Shown one piece after another: positions 7,671-15,495 of a stretch of 20,838 bases of DNA (position 1 is the first letter of the stretch; each line of letters starts with the position of its first letter). Both the position numbers and the translations under genes were made by a program. This DNA comes from Methylobacter sp. Its GTDB lineage: Bacteria; Pseudomonadota; Gammaproteobacteria; Methylococcales; Methylomonadaceae. Location of the stretch: contig NZ_JALOCF010000061.1 in the NCBI RefSeq assembly GCF_023227905.1, positions 1-20,838 on the forward strand, written 5' to 3'. The notes beneath the pieces are model-generated. The model was not told where the DNA came from, did no database searches, and was given only the letters and a program-made list of their open reading frames with translations.

Positions 7671-8087
7671 TTAAGCTAATTTTTCGAAATCGCCGCGCAG
7701 AACTTTCAGGCTGTATTTCTCGCGGTCAATTTCTCCCTGTGTCCGTATCCCGAGCCTTCGAAATATCGAGATTGGCGGACACCAACCCTGTATCGCATGC
7801 TGTAATAAAAAGGCCGCAACGCCGGTGGACAACCACATCCACTTGCGGCTGCCCGTCCTCGACAACATAAGACTGAGCAAAGCAACGGTTGCCGCATTAG
7901 TTTCCAATGCGCGCTCTATATCCCATTCCCTGTCCAGTTCATCAATGCGTTGCGTTATCTCTTCCGGGCTTGCTCCGTTATAGCGCTGTATTGTCCAATC
8001 GATATCGGCATCAATGCGCTTGTTAATCTCGGGATGGGTATGCAGACGAACCCGATCCGTCTCTGGAGGTAGTGGTGATGTGGGCAT
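7671..8087 (-). CDS. Small DUF2892-like inner-membrane protein
   Basis: A 138-residue protein with a polar, acidic N-terminal helix-rich part (residues 15-60, HPEINKRIDADIDWTIQRY then ITQRIDELDREWDIERALE), followed by two short hydrophobic segments (about 66-76 and 84-99) and a basic C-terminal tail. The ETNAATVALLSLMLS, GWCPP and following RRLG pattern matches what I know of DUF2892/YgaP-type membrane proteins, whose function is unknown when no rhodanese domain is attached; none is present here. GAGGAG stands 7 bases before the ATG. It lies between the DUF1264-like lipoprotein gene (49 bases upstream) and the di-haem cytochrome gene (20 bases downstream), so all three are probably one transcript. 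Confidence 0.78.
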   Translation of the reverse strand: MPTSPLPPETDRVRLHTHPEINKRIDADIDWTIQRYNGASPEEITQRIDELDREWDIERALETNAATVALLSLMLSRTGSRKWMWLSTGVAAFLLQHAIQGWCPPISIFRRLGIRTQGEIDREKYSLKVLRGDFEKLA

Positions 8088-8136
8088 AATTAATCTCCTC
8101 TTCTATTAGCTATTGCACTAAATAGTTGGGATACTG

Positions 8137-8943
8137 CTATTTCGGATGCTCAGCGTTTTTATCCGCAACTCCGGGAAGTGCTGTTGTAGGTCCGGGGAAC
8201 TTCCCTTTTAACGCATCGACACCCATCTGGGGCTTGGCCAAAGAAGTTAACTCGGAAATCTTATAGCGCTGCTCGCTGGTCATGACATTCAGCCGCTTGT
8301 CACGTTGTTCGAGCAAACCGGGCAAGGCTTCCCCGTCATGGTTAAACGACCACTCCAGAGTAGGCTCGCCCAAGGGTATTTTGTCGCCGTTTTTTCCAAA
8401 CGGCGCGGAATTCCATAGATGCCAGGTTTTACCGTAGCTGTTCATCTTGCCTTTCATCAGCTCTTTTTCCGCCATTTTGGGAATGCCCGGCGCAATCAGC
8501 TGGCCGGACAAAATCTCATAATTATGCGGGTGCCAGAATTGTTTCTCTTGTTCGGGAAAAGTCTCGAAGAGTGTTTCCGAAACGATATACTCAATACCGA
8601 TCAGGTTGGCCTGCCGTGTATTGCCGTCGAACAGCGTACATTGCGCAAAGTCTTCATTGACCTGATGGCAGTAATGATGGGCTTCCATCTGATGGCTCGG
8701 GTCTTCTTTGGAAGCATGAAAACCATCCAGGTAAATATCCAGGGATTTCAGCGGGGAATTAGCTTGTAACATGGCGGCCCCAACCTCAAGCATCTGGGTT
8801 TTAGCGGTTTTATCCTGACCTTCCGGCTGAAGCGAAGATTCGGCGGAGGGTTCACAAGCTGTCAGCAGGCCGGAAAATATCAGGCTAAAGCCAACGCATG
8901 AGGCAAAGTTCAGAGCATGTTCAATCTGCTTAGGTTGATTCAT
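8137..8943 (-). CDS. DUF1264-like (OBAP family) lipoprotein
   Basis: A 268-residue predicted lipoprotein. The N-terminus has a hydrophobic segment ending in the lipobox LTAC, with Cys30 as the lipidated residue, followed by a Ser/Glu-rich linker. Residues about 50-210 carry the features of DUF1264, the family that includes plant oil body-associated proteins: DIYLDGFH, HHYCHQVNEDFAQC, LIGIEYIVS, and WHPHNYEILSGQL. The role of bacterial members is not established. ATG 8943 is preferred, with AGGAG 7 bases upstream; a TTG six codons earlier would place that site inside the gene. It is the first gene of the unit leading to the small membrane protein and the di-haem cytochrome, so a link with periplasmic redox or a lipid-related envelope function is possible but unproven. 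Confidence 0.82.
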   Translation of the reverse strand: MNQPKQIEHALNFASCVGFSLIFSGLLTACEPSAESSLQPEGQDKTAKTQMLEVGAAMLQANSPLKSLDIYLDGFHASKEDPSHQMEAHHYCHQVNEDFAQCTLFDGNTRQANLIGIEYIVSETLFETFPEQEKQFWHPHNYEILSGQLIAPGIPKMAEKELMKGKMNSYGKTWHLWNSAPFGKNGDKIPLGEPTLEWSFNHDGEALPGLLEQRDKRLNVMTSEQRYKISELTSLAKPQMGVDALKGKFPGPTTALPGVADKNAEHPK

Positions 8944-9150
8944 CGTATTTCTCCTGAGCAATTTGTTTTGGCTAAAACCAAGCTAAGGACGAGCTATAAA
9001 ATCCTTCAAGTTACTTTAGGTGTTTAACCAGCCAAAGTATGTGCGTTAGAGTACACAGAAGTTAAATTTTTCTTGGCGAAGTGGGGGGGAAGTAGTGTGT
9101 GCTGGAGAACGCGAAGCCCAGCGCTTACGGAGAGTTACGTCAAGCACGGC

Positions 9151-9383
9151 TCCATGGATGGAGGAGGTAGAGCACCAACAGTAGGCGCTTTAGGCGATGC
9201 AGGAGCAATTGCCGAGGCGCAGCTTCCGCTCCTGCTCACGCTAAGTACCTACATAATCCACAGGGATGTGGTGGCCGCGATTGCTCCAGGCAATCTTGCG
9301 GCATTTCCTCCATCCTTGGAGGTCAATGCAGATATTGCAGGAGCAAATATCTGTCCCTGTAGGCAACGCAGGAGCAATTGCCG
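9151..9383. repeat. MITE-like repeat with internal GCAGGAGCAA units
   Basis: The gene-free stretch 8944-9563 is filled mostly by repeat sequence. TCCATGGATGGAGGA (9151-9165) is matched in inverse at 9306-9320 with one mismatch. GCAGGAGCAATTGCCG occurs twice (9199-9214 and 9368-9383), and the shorter GCAGGAGCAA once more at 9337-9346. CCATGGATGG is shared with the repeat at 5889-5972. An open frame runs through it from 9073 to 9468, but its residues follow the repeats and no gene is called. The promoter of the lipoprotein operon should lie between 8944 and about 9070; I cannot assign clear boxes. Confidence 0.7.
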
Positions 9384-9563
9384 GGAGCTTGAGGGCACGG
9401 ACCACAAGGCTTTAGACCATAGCAGCGTACAGCCGCCACAAGAAGACGGTAAATGGATAGCGATCTAAGCCATTAATTCAAACGGAAAGTAAGCGGCACT
9501 TTGAAACGAAAGATAAGGACTTCCTCTCTAAGCCGATGCTTGCAGGGCATAGCGATTTATTTC

Positions 9564-11543
9564 TTATGCCGGTTGCTTAAGCGGCTCCTTGGTATCGCTG
9601 CCGATCAATGACAGCATTTCCTCCCGGCTGATGACCTCTTTTTCTTGTAGATAATTGGCTAGTTTCTCTAATGCCGGGCGGTTTTTGATGATGATTTCAC
9701 GCGCACGTGCTTCGGCCTCTTCAACCAACGCCATTATTTCAGTATCAAGAAGACGCGCTGTCTCATCGGAATAATTGCGATATTCCGGAACATCTGTTTC
9801 AAGGAACTGGAGTTGCTGGCGCTTGCCGTAAGTCAACGCGCCCATTTTTTTACTCATGCCCAGACTACAGACCATGTTGCGGGCAATCTCGCTGACTTTT
9901 TCCAGGTCATTATGGGCGCCGGTTGAGATGTTTCCGAATACAACCGATTCGGCCATGCGTCCGCCCAGCAATATGGCCATTTGATCTTTCAGTTCATCTT
10001 CTGTGGACAAAAACTTTTCCTCGGTCGGCAATTGCAGAGTAAACCCCAATGCCGCCACGCCGCGGGAAATGATCGATATTTTATGGACCGGCTGGCCGGT
10101 CGGCACATGCTCGGCGACCATCGCATGCCCTGACTCATGGAAAGCGACCCGGCGTTTTTCATCCGGGGTTAACACCCGGTTTTTCTTTTCCGGCCCGGCC
10201 AATATGCGGTCGATAGCCGCCTCGAAGTCTTCTTTCTCGACTTTGTCATGACCGACCCGCGTTGCCATAATCGCCGCTTCATTGGCGATGTTGGCAAGGT
10301 CGGCGCCAACCAGGCCCGGCGTACGTTTGGCGATGATTTCCAAATCGATATTCTTAGCCAGTACCAGTCCTTTGGTATGCAATTTAAGAATCTCGATACG
10401 ATCCCGCATATCCGGCTTATCGACAACAATCTGGCGGTCGAAACGCCCGGAGCGCAACAGCGCTTTATCGAGAATTTCCGGGCGATTGGTTGCCGCCATC
10501 ACGACCACGCCGACGGAGGTATCGAAACCGTCCATTTCGGTCAGCAGTTGGTTTAAGGTCTGTTCGCGCTCGTCATGGCCGCCCATCATCACCGGGCCGC
10601 CGCGTGTACGGCCAATAGCGTCAAGCTCATCGATAAAGATGATACAGGGCGCTTTATTCCGCGCCTGTACAAAAAGCTCGCGCACTCTGGCCGCGCCGAC
10701 GCCGACAAAAAGCTCGATAAATTCGGAGCCGCTGATGTTGAAGAACGGCACTTGCGCTTCACCGGACACGGCGCGCGCCAGCAGGGTTTTGCCGGTTCCG
10801 GGCGGCCCGACCAGCAATACGCCTTTGGGCATACGTCCGCCCAGTCTTTGGATTTTTTCCGGCGATCTCAAAAAGTCGATGGACTCCTTAAGTTCCTGTT
10901 TGGCGCTATCGACACCGGCTACATCATTAAAGGTAATTTTGGCTTGAGTATCCTGATGGATATGAATCTTGTCGCCCAAATTAAGAAAGGATTGTGCGCC
11001 GCCAGCCGCGCTGCGACGCATGATCCATGACCAGACGAACACCAGAATGACCATCGGGATAACCCAGTTGAAAAGAATATTGGTTAGCCAGTTTTCGCTG
11101 CTTCTAACCACAAAATCAACCTTGTTTTGCTCCAGCATTTGGGCAAGATCATTTTGCCACAGAGGAACGGTCATGAAGTTTTTGGGCGACTCTTGCGGAT
11201 CGTCTGACTTGATAACACCGGTAATATACCGCTCGGTCACCACCGCTTTGTCGATTTTCCCCTCTTTAACCAGCTTCATAAACTGGCTGAAGGGAATTTC
11301 ATCTTGCTGCACTTCCCGGATGCTGTTAAAAAACGTCAGCAACAGGATAAACATCAACACAAAGAAAAAGAATCTCTTTTGTTTGGCCCCGCCACCTTCA
11401 TCTGTCGGTTTGTTGAGTTCCTTCTTCGGCCCCTGTTTGGATAAATAACTTAAACCAGTCATCACTAAATCCTTCAGGTAGATGAAAAAATCACCCAGCA
11501 ACCTGAGCACCGTTTTTAAAATATCATTTTTTGAATCATCCAT
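9564..11543 (-). CDS. ftsH: FtsH-family AAA+ zinc metalloprotease with N-terminal extension
   Basis: A membrane-anchored ATP-dependent protease of 659 residues. In order: an amphipathic/hydrophobic N-terminal stretch (9-34), a charged linker, TM1 (58-73), periplasmic domain (about 76-153), TM2 (154-175), AAA module with Walker A GPPGTGKT (246-253), Walker B IIFIDE (301-306), the SRH (353-370), and the M41 protease domain with HESGH (469-473) and Asp546 as third zinc ligand. All catalytic residues are intact. Standard FtsH begins right at TM1, so about 55 residues are extra. ATG 11543 overlaps the upstream peptidase gene by 8 bases and has AGGA 10 bases ahead. An alternative ATG at 11462, with AAGGA 8 bases ahead, would give a 632-residue form. 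No rlmE or folP neighbour is present, unlike the usual housekeeping locus. Confidence 0.95.
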   Translation of the reverse strand: MDDSKNDILKTVLRLLGDFFIYLKDLVMTGLSYLSKQGPKKELNKPTDEGGGAKQKRFFFFVLMFILLLTFFNSIREVQQDEIPFSQFMKLVKEGKIDKAVVTERYITGVIKSDDPQESPKNFMTVPLWQNDLAQMLEQNKVDFVVRSSENWLTNILFNWVIPMVILVFVWSWIMRRSAAGGAQSFLNLGDKIHIHQDTQAKITFNDVAGVDSAKQELKESIDFLRSPEKIQRLGGRMPKGVLLVGPPGTGKTLLARAVSGEAQVPFFNISGSEFIELFVGVGAARVRELFVQARNKAPCIIFIDELDAIGRTRGGPVMMGGHDEREQTLNQLLTEMDGFDTSVGVVVMAATNRPEILDKALLRSGRFDRQIVVDKPDMRDRIEILKLHTKGLVLAKNIDLEIIAKRTPGLVGADLANIANEAAIMATRVGHDKVEKEDFEAAIDRILAGPEKKNRVLTPDEKRRVAFHESGHAMVAEHVPTGQPVHKISIISRGVAALGFTLQLPTEEKFLSTEDELKDQMAILLGGRMAESVVFGNISTGAHNDLEKVSEIARNMVCSLGMSKKMGALTYGKRQQLQFLETDVPEYRNYSDETARLLDTEIMALVEEAEARAREIIIKNRPALEKLANYLQEKEVISREEMLSLIGSDTKEPLKQPA

Positions 11544-12282
11544 CGTGTTGATGTCCTGCCACGACTCTCCGATTTTGAAAATAATCTATCGACTCATCAA
11601 GCATTGAAACAATCTCTTCACAGTCAATAATATTCTTACTATTACTAAGAATATGATTCGCCAGTTTGGTTATTGCCGCCCAGTTGGCGCGGTCATTTAC
11701 AAAGTCAAATGCGACGGTAAACAACTCATCCAATTTTTCTTCCCTTTGATGTTGGTTGGGAGAAAAGCTTTGTAAATATTCGTGAGCTAAGGCAAGATCG
11801 GAACTGCCGCCATAATTCTTTAACGCTTTCAGATTGACTAACTGATGGTTAAAGAGCTCATCATCCGTTTCGGCAACATGTTTAGCTTCAGCCAGCGGCC
11901 CGATCAACAAATTAATAACATCGGCCTCAAAAGCCTTCATATAATCATGTAATAATTGCGCCATTGCATCGTTGTGCTGTGTTAATTCACGTACCAGACT
12001 ATCAATAGAAGGAGGCAGCAATTCGATTAACCGCCCGCCTTCAACTCGTGCAAGACAATCATCATGAGTTGTTTGGTAAGCCATGATGTCAGCATCTGTC
12101 ACCTCTCCCATGTCCTTGAAAATAATTTTAAAAAAAATAGGGGGCAACTGTCTGGCTTTGTTGTTTAAATGAATACCCGCCGCATGTCCCGCTTCATGAA
12201 AAGCGACACGCTGTTTATGCTCTATTAATTTTTCCTGATTAAGAGCTTCAATTATATTGTTTCGTTTCATATTCAACACCAT
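11536..12282 (-). CDS. Stand-alone M41-like metallopeptidase without AAA domain
   Basis: A 248-residue soluble protein resembling only the protease half of FtsH. RVAFHEAGHAAGIHL carries the HEXXH zinc motif (His29, Glu30, His33) in the same sequence setting as RVAFHESGHAMV of the neighbouring FtsH. LLIGPLAEAKH (125-135) corresponds to the FtsH helix LLGGRMAE, and GGSSDL (158-163) resembles the FtsH segment whose Asp is the third zinc ligand, here Asp162. There is no Walker A or B motif and no membrane segment. The gap between HEXXH and the Asp is about 55 residues longer than in FtsH. The gene ends inside the start of ftsH (8-base overlap) and begins 35 bases after the DUF2934-like gene. No clear ribosome site precedes ATG 12282 or the later ATG 12270. 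Zinc peptidase activity is inferred; it might instead be an adaptor or regulator of FtsH. Confidence 0.82.
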   Translation of the reverse strand: MVLNMKRNNIIEALNQEKLIEHKQRVAFHEAGHAAGIHLNNKARQLPPIFFKIIFKDMGEVTDADIMAYQTTHDDCLARVEGGRLIELLPPSIDSLVRELTQHNDAMAQLLHDYMKAFEADVINLLIGPLAEAKHVAETDDELFNHQLVNLKALKNYGGSSDLALAHEYLQSFSPNQHQREEKLDELFTVAFDFVNDRANWAAITKLANHILSNSKNIIDCEEIVSMLDESIDYFQNRRVVAGHQHDG

Positions 12283-12317
12283 AGCTTTATATCAACACAC
12301 ATTGTGATCCATAAAAA

Positions 12318-12566
12318 TCACTCAACATCCTGAAACCAATAGAAATATTGATTTTTAATTTCCGACTCTGCCTCCAACCAGTCTTCTATTTCATGACCAC
12401 TCAAAAATCCCCTTTTTTCGGCTTTGCAGTAGGCTCGTTCTGCAATCATTTTTTGAAGCTTTTCCTTATCTACAACCTCCTTATCTGACTCTTTAACGAC
12501 GTTAAAATCAGCCACAATCTCACCCCCTGCGTATTCCGAAAAAGCATCTTTTTGTTGGTTTTGCAT
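12318..12566 (-). CDS. Small DUF2934-like protein
   Basis: An 82-residue charged protein. The C-terminal half, IAERAYCKAEKRGFLSGHEIEDWLEAESEI, is the DUF2934 signature (ERAYxxAExRGxxxGxexeDWLxAE), a short helical module of unknown function common in proteobacteria. The start is uncertain: ATG 12566 is used here, but there is no Shine-Dalgarno before it, and a TTG at 12593 would add nine residues. It lies 35 bases upstream of the lone M41-like peptidase gene and on the same strand as ftsH, so the three are likely one operon. The PAS-GGDEF-EAL gene ends about 130 bases upstream on the same strand and might be transcribed into it. Confidence 0.8.
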   Translation of the reverse strand: MQNQQKDAFSEYAGGEIVADFNVVKESDKEVVDKEKLQKMIAERAYCKAEKRGFLSGHEIEDWLEAESEIKNQYFYWFQDVE

Positions 12567-12697
12567 TCTATGCAGGAAGAGGTAGTGGAACAATTCGTAT
12601 GATTACTTAGCAATTCTAACGCCAACTTTTAGCCGACTTGAATCGGAGAGATGTTTTTTTAGGAATTTAGACGCACATGGACCGTTAGGCCCAGTCT

Positions 12698-14854
12698 TTA
12701 TTCGGACAATTTTCGGAAGATGTTTGCCCAAGGCAATACCGGAGAGCTGTATAGATGCCCTTGCCCCTGATCGCAACCTAATTCCATCAATCGGTTCTGC
12801 TGGGCTTGCGACTCAATCCCCATGGCAATAATTTGCAAGTGCAAACCATGGCCCAAGGCGATCAGTGCGCGGGTAATGTCTTCATCATTGATGTTGCTCA
12901 ACATATCAACGACAAGCGAGCCATTAATTTTCAGTTTTTTTACAGGGATACGTTTTAAGTTGTTAAATGAAAAACAGCCTACGCCGAAATCATCAATAGT
13001 CAGGTCTATTCCCAAGGCAACCAATTGGTTGAGCGCCTTTATGGTGTGCTCTGAATTATCCATGAAACCGCTACCGATCAGTTCCAACTCGAGATAACAC
13101 GGATCAAGTCCAGTCGAACGCAATACGCGTTCAACCGTAGCGACAAAATCAGAGCGTAAAAACTGAATCGCGGAAACATTAACGACCATTTTTTCGACAT
13201 ACAAATTCTCATCCATCCATCGGATCATTTGCGTACATGCGTTTTGCAATGCCCATTCACCGAGCGCCACGATAAAGCCGCTTTCCTCGGCTATGGATAT
13301 AAATTGTTTAGGGGATATCAATCCCAGCGTTGGATGCATCCAACGCACCAGGGATTCAACGCCTACAAGTTTCCCGGTTTTAAGACAAACCTGCGGCTGG
13401 TAATACAGAATCAATTCATGCCGCTCTATGGACTGGCGTAACGCGCATTCCATAGACATTTTTTCAAAGGCTTCGGAAGTCAGCTCCAGGCTGTAATATT
13501 GGAAATTATTCCGCCCTTCTTTTTTGGCTCGATACATAGCGGCATCGGCATTTTTAATCAACGTTTCCGTGTCATGTCCATCCTGTGGAAACAGGCTTAT
13601 TCCCACGCTGGTCGACATTTTCAACCGGTAACCTTTAATATAAACGGGGGCATTAAAAGTATCGATCAGCTTTCGTGCAAGCTTGGCGGGGTTTTTGGCA
13701 TCGGGAATGTTTTCCATAAACACGACAAACTCATCACCGGCATAACGTGAAACCGTGTCTTCTTTCCTGACCAGGTTTTTTATGCGTTTTGCCGCCTCTC
13801 TTAACAAGCCATCGCCAACCGCATGGCCGTAAGTATCGTTAATGCCCTTAAAGCGATCAAGATCAAGAAATAATACGGCAGCCTGCGAGCCTTCCCGAAG
13901 CGCGTTTTGCAATGAATGATCAATTCGATCCTTCAATAACAATCGGTTCGGCAATTTAGTCAATGGATCATGGTAGGCCAAAAAGCCCAGATGATCCTGG
14001 GCTTTCTTAAAATGCGTGATATCCATGAAAACATGAACATAATGCGCTACTTCCCCGCTTGCATCCTTTACCTCGCTAACGGTCGTCCATGAAGGAAAGT
14101 CTCCATTGATTTTATGGCGACGCCATACTTCACCCTGCCAGTTATTTACAGGTCCGGCCAGCCCATTTAATTCGTCATCGATTTTTATGCTGTTTTTCTT
14201 CGACTGTAAAAAGTGAGCATTCTGCCCGTAAACATCCTGATGGGTAAATCCGGTTATGGCTATAAACGCTTCATTGACTGAAATTATTTTTTTGTCTTTA
14301 TCGGTAACGAATATGCCTTCCCCGATATTATTAAAGATCACCGACGCCATGCTCAGCTTGCCTTCGGACTGCTTTTGCCGAGTAATGTCCGTCAATGTCA
14401 TTAATATCTGGTGAGGCTGACGCTCACCCGCCCTAAATTCAGGCACCGAATTAACGACAACCCAGAGGTAATTTTGTTGTTCAGGATTAAACAGCCCCAT
14501 AACCACGCCTTCCACAGGCTTTCCCGTGCGCAAAGCCACTACTGACGGCTGCTGTTCTTCCGGAAAATTCGAGCCGTCTTCCTTGATAACCTTAACGCAG
14601 GAATCAACAAACTTACGCCCTATGGTGATGTCGCGAGGAAGCCCCAGAAGCTGCTCGGCGGCCTTGTTAACAGCGACCACAATACCGGCCGCATCCAAAT
14701 AAATAACGCTCTGATCAATGTTTTCAAATAAGCTGCGATATCTTGCTTCACTAATCCGCAAGGTATCGATAGCCAGACTATGATTGGTTATTTGAGACAT
14801 AGTGAAAGAAAATGAATTAAGCACTCCGAGATATTCCTTAAGTTTGTCGAACAT
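12698..14854 (-). CDS. PAS-PAS-GGDEF-EAL signalling protein with degenerate EAL domain
   Basis: A 718-residue cytoplasmic protein of cyclic di-GMP signalling. PAS domains at about 34-160 and 167-285 precede a GGDEF domain (about 290-452) and an EAL domain (about 464-712). The cyclase site reads AGDEF (372-376), a variant often active, and an inhibitory RxxD site (RKED, 363-366) lies five residues before it. In the EAL domain the motif is ESL (500-502), NVS (559-561), Glu591 and DDFG (621-624) are kept, but KID is KIN (642-644) and the AEG motif is AMG, so Met678 replaces the Glu that serves in catalysis. Phosphodiesterase activity is therefore doubtful, and the domain may be a binding module. 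No membrane segment is seen. AAGGAA lies about 10 bases before ATG 14854. It may be transcribed into the DUF2934/peptidase/ftsH genes. Confidence 0.94.
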   Translation of the reverse strand: MFDKLKEYLGVLNSFSFTMSQITNHSLAIDTLRISEARYRSLFENIDQSVIYLDAAGIVVAVNKAAEQLLGLPRDITIGRKFVDSCVKVIKEDGSNFPEEQQPSVVALRTGKPVEGVVMGLFNPEQQNYLWVVVNSVPEFRAGERQPHQILMTLTDITRQKQSEGKLSMASVIFNNIGEGIFVTDKDKKIISVNEAFIAITGFTHQDVYGQNAHFLQSKKNSIKIDDELNGLAGPVNNWQGEVWRRHKINGDFPSWTTVSEVKDASGEVAHYVHVFMDITHFKKAQDHLGFLAYHDPLTKLPNRLLLKDRIDHSLQNALREGSQAAVLFLDLDRFKGINDTYGHAVGDGLLREAAKRIKNLVRKEDTVSRYAGDEFVVFMENIPDAKNPAKLARKLIDTFNAPVYIKGYRLKMSTSVGISLFPQDGHDTETLIKNADAAMYRAKKEGRNNFQYYSLELTSEAFEKMSMECALRQSIERHELILYYQPQVCLKTGKLVGVESLVRWMHPTLGLISPKQFISIAEESGFIVALGEWALQNACTQMIRWMDENLYVEKMVVNVSAIQFLRSDFVATVERVLRSTGLDPCYLELELIGSGFMDNSEHTIKALNQLVALGIDLTIDDFGVGCFSFNNLKRIPVKKLKINGSLVVDMLSNINDEDITRALIALGHGLHLQIIAMGIESQAQQNRLMELGCDQGQGHLYSSPVLPWANIFRKLSE

Positions 14855-15000
14855 TGCATTTCTATTCCTTGGATAATAAAGAGATCGATCATTTGATAGG
14901 TCGTCTCTAAAAAATTAAGTCATCTTTCAAGAAGAACTCAAAGTAGCCTGCAATAAAAAAATATTACGTAGAGCAGATTTCACGCAGAAGCTTCGTCAAA

Positions 15001-15029
15001 GAAAAAAGCCGTCTTGATAGAACGGGCTT
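15001..15029 (-). terminator. Rho-independent terminator after the small 15119-15310 gene
   Basis: Read on the minus strand, AAGCCCGT and ACGGCTT form a stem (one bulged C) around a loop of about nine bases, followed directly by a run of six T. It lies 90 bases beyond the stop of the minus-strand gene at 15119, in the right orientation to end its transcript and to insulate the GGDEF-EAL gene downstream. Confidence 0.65.
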
Positions 15030-15118
15030 GGCACAAAGGCTACAGCCAACATGAGCCGCCAATTACCCGGATTTGCCTTTTTGCAAAAGCAATCTGCTTC
15101 TCGGACTGGCTTGATACT

Positions 15119-15310
15119 TCAACGAAAAAATTTGGGTTTCTTATCTTCTGCATGTGCATTTTTCTTGAATTTGGTTTTTACTTCTTTGTAATATTCAAGC
15201 TCAGCATTCATGAATTGCTTTTCTTTTAACTCAATATCAATCCCGGAAATTTTATATTGCCAATCTGTACCCAATTGTTGGATATCATCTTCAAAATTCA
15301 TCACTGCCAT
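15119..15310 (-). CDS. Small hydrophilic protein of unknown function
   Basis: I do not recognise this 63-residue protein. It is polar and probably mostly helical (FEDDIQQLGTDWQYKISG, then IELKEKQFMNAELEYYKEVK), with a lysine-rich tail ending KKPKFFR and no membrane segment or cysteine. ATG 15310 is chosen because GGAG lies 6 bases upstream; an ATG at 15334 gives eight more residues without such a site. Support for it being real comes from the ribosome site, the sensible residue make-up, and a terminator in the correct orientation 90 bases past its stop. An overlapping plus-strand frame is rich in Phe, Ile and Cys and looks like its shadow. Its neighbours give no hint of function. Confidence 0.55.
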   Translation of the reverse strand: MAVMNFEDDIQQLGTDWQYKISGIDIELKEKQFMNAELEYYKEVKTKFKKNAHAEDKKPKFFR

Positions 15311-15495
15311 ATCGCTCTCCAGATTTTCTAGCATTGGTCTGATAAAAACTGACTGGAAGCCGGCGGCCTTTAAACAACTCCGCCGACTTAAACACTGAAC
15401 GACGGTTGCTATGGCTAAATAGGCGTGTACAGGTCTACCATCAAGTTCTGGCTGAATCTTATAGCAAAGAAAAAAGCGGTAAAACTCGTACGCAT

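Noticed and set aside
9073..9468. A 131-residue plus-strand open frame in the gene-free stretch
   Set aside because: Its residues follow the GCAGGAGCAA and CCATGGATGG repeats, it has no family signature and no ribosome site; it is better explained as repeat DNA.
10282..10947. A 221-residue plus-strand open frame inside ftsH
   Set aside because: Serine-rich antisense shadow of the strongly conserved FtsH AAA domain.
15014..15229. A 71-residue plus-strand open frame overlapping the small minus-strand gene
   Set aside because: Rich in Phe, Ile and Cys without order, no ribosome site; the opposite strand has better coding character and a terminator.
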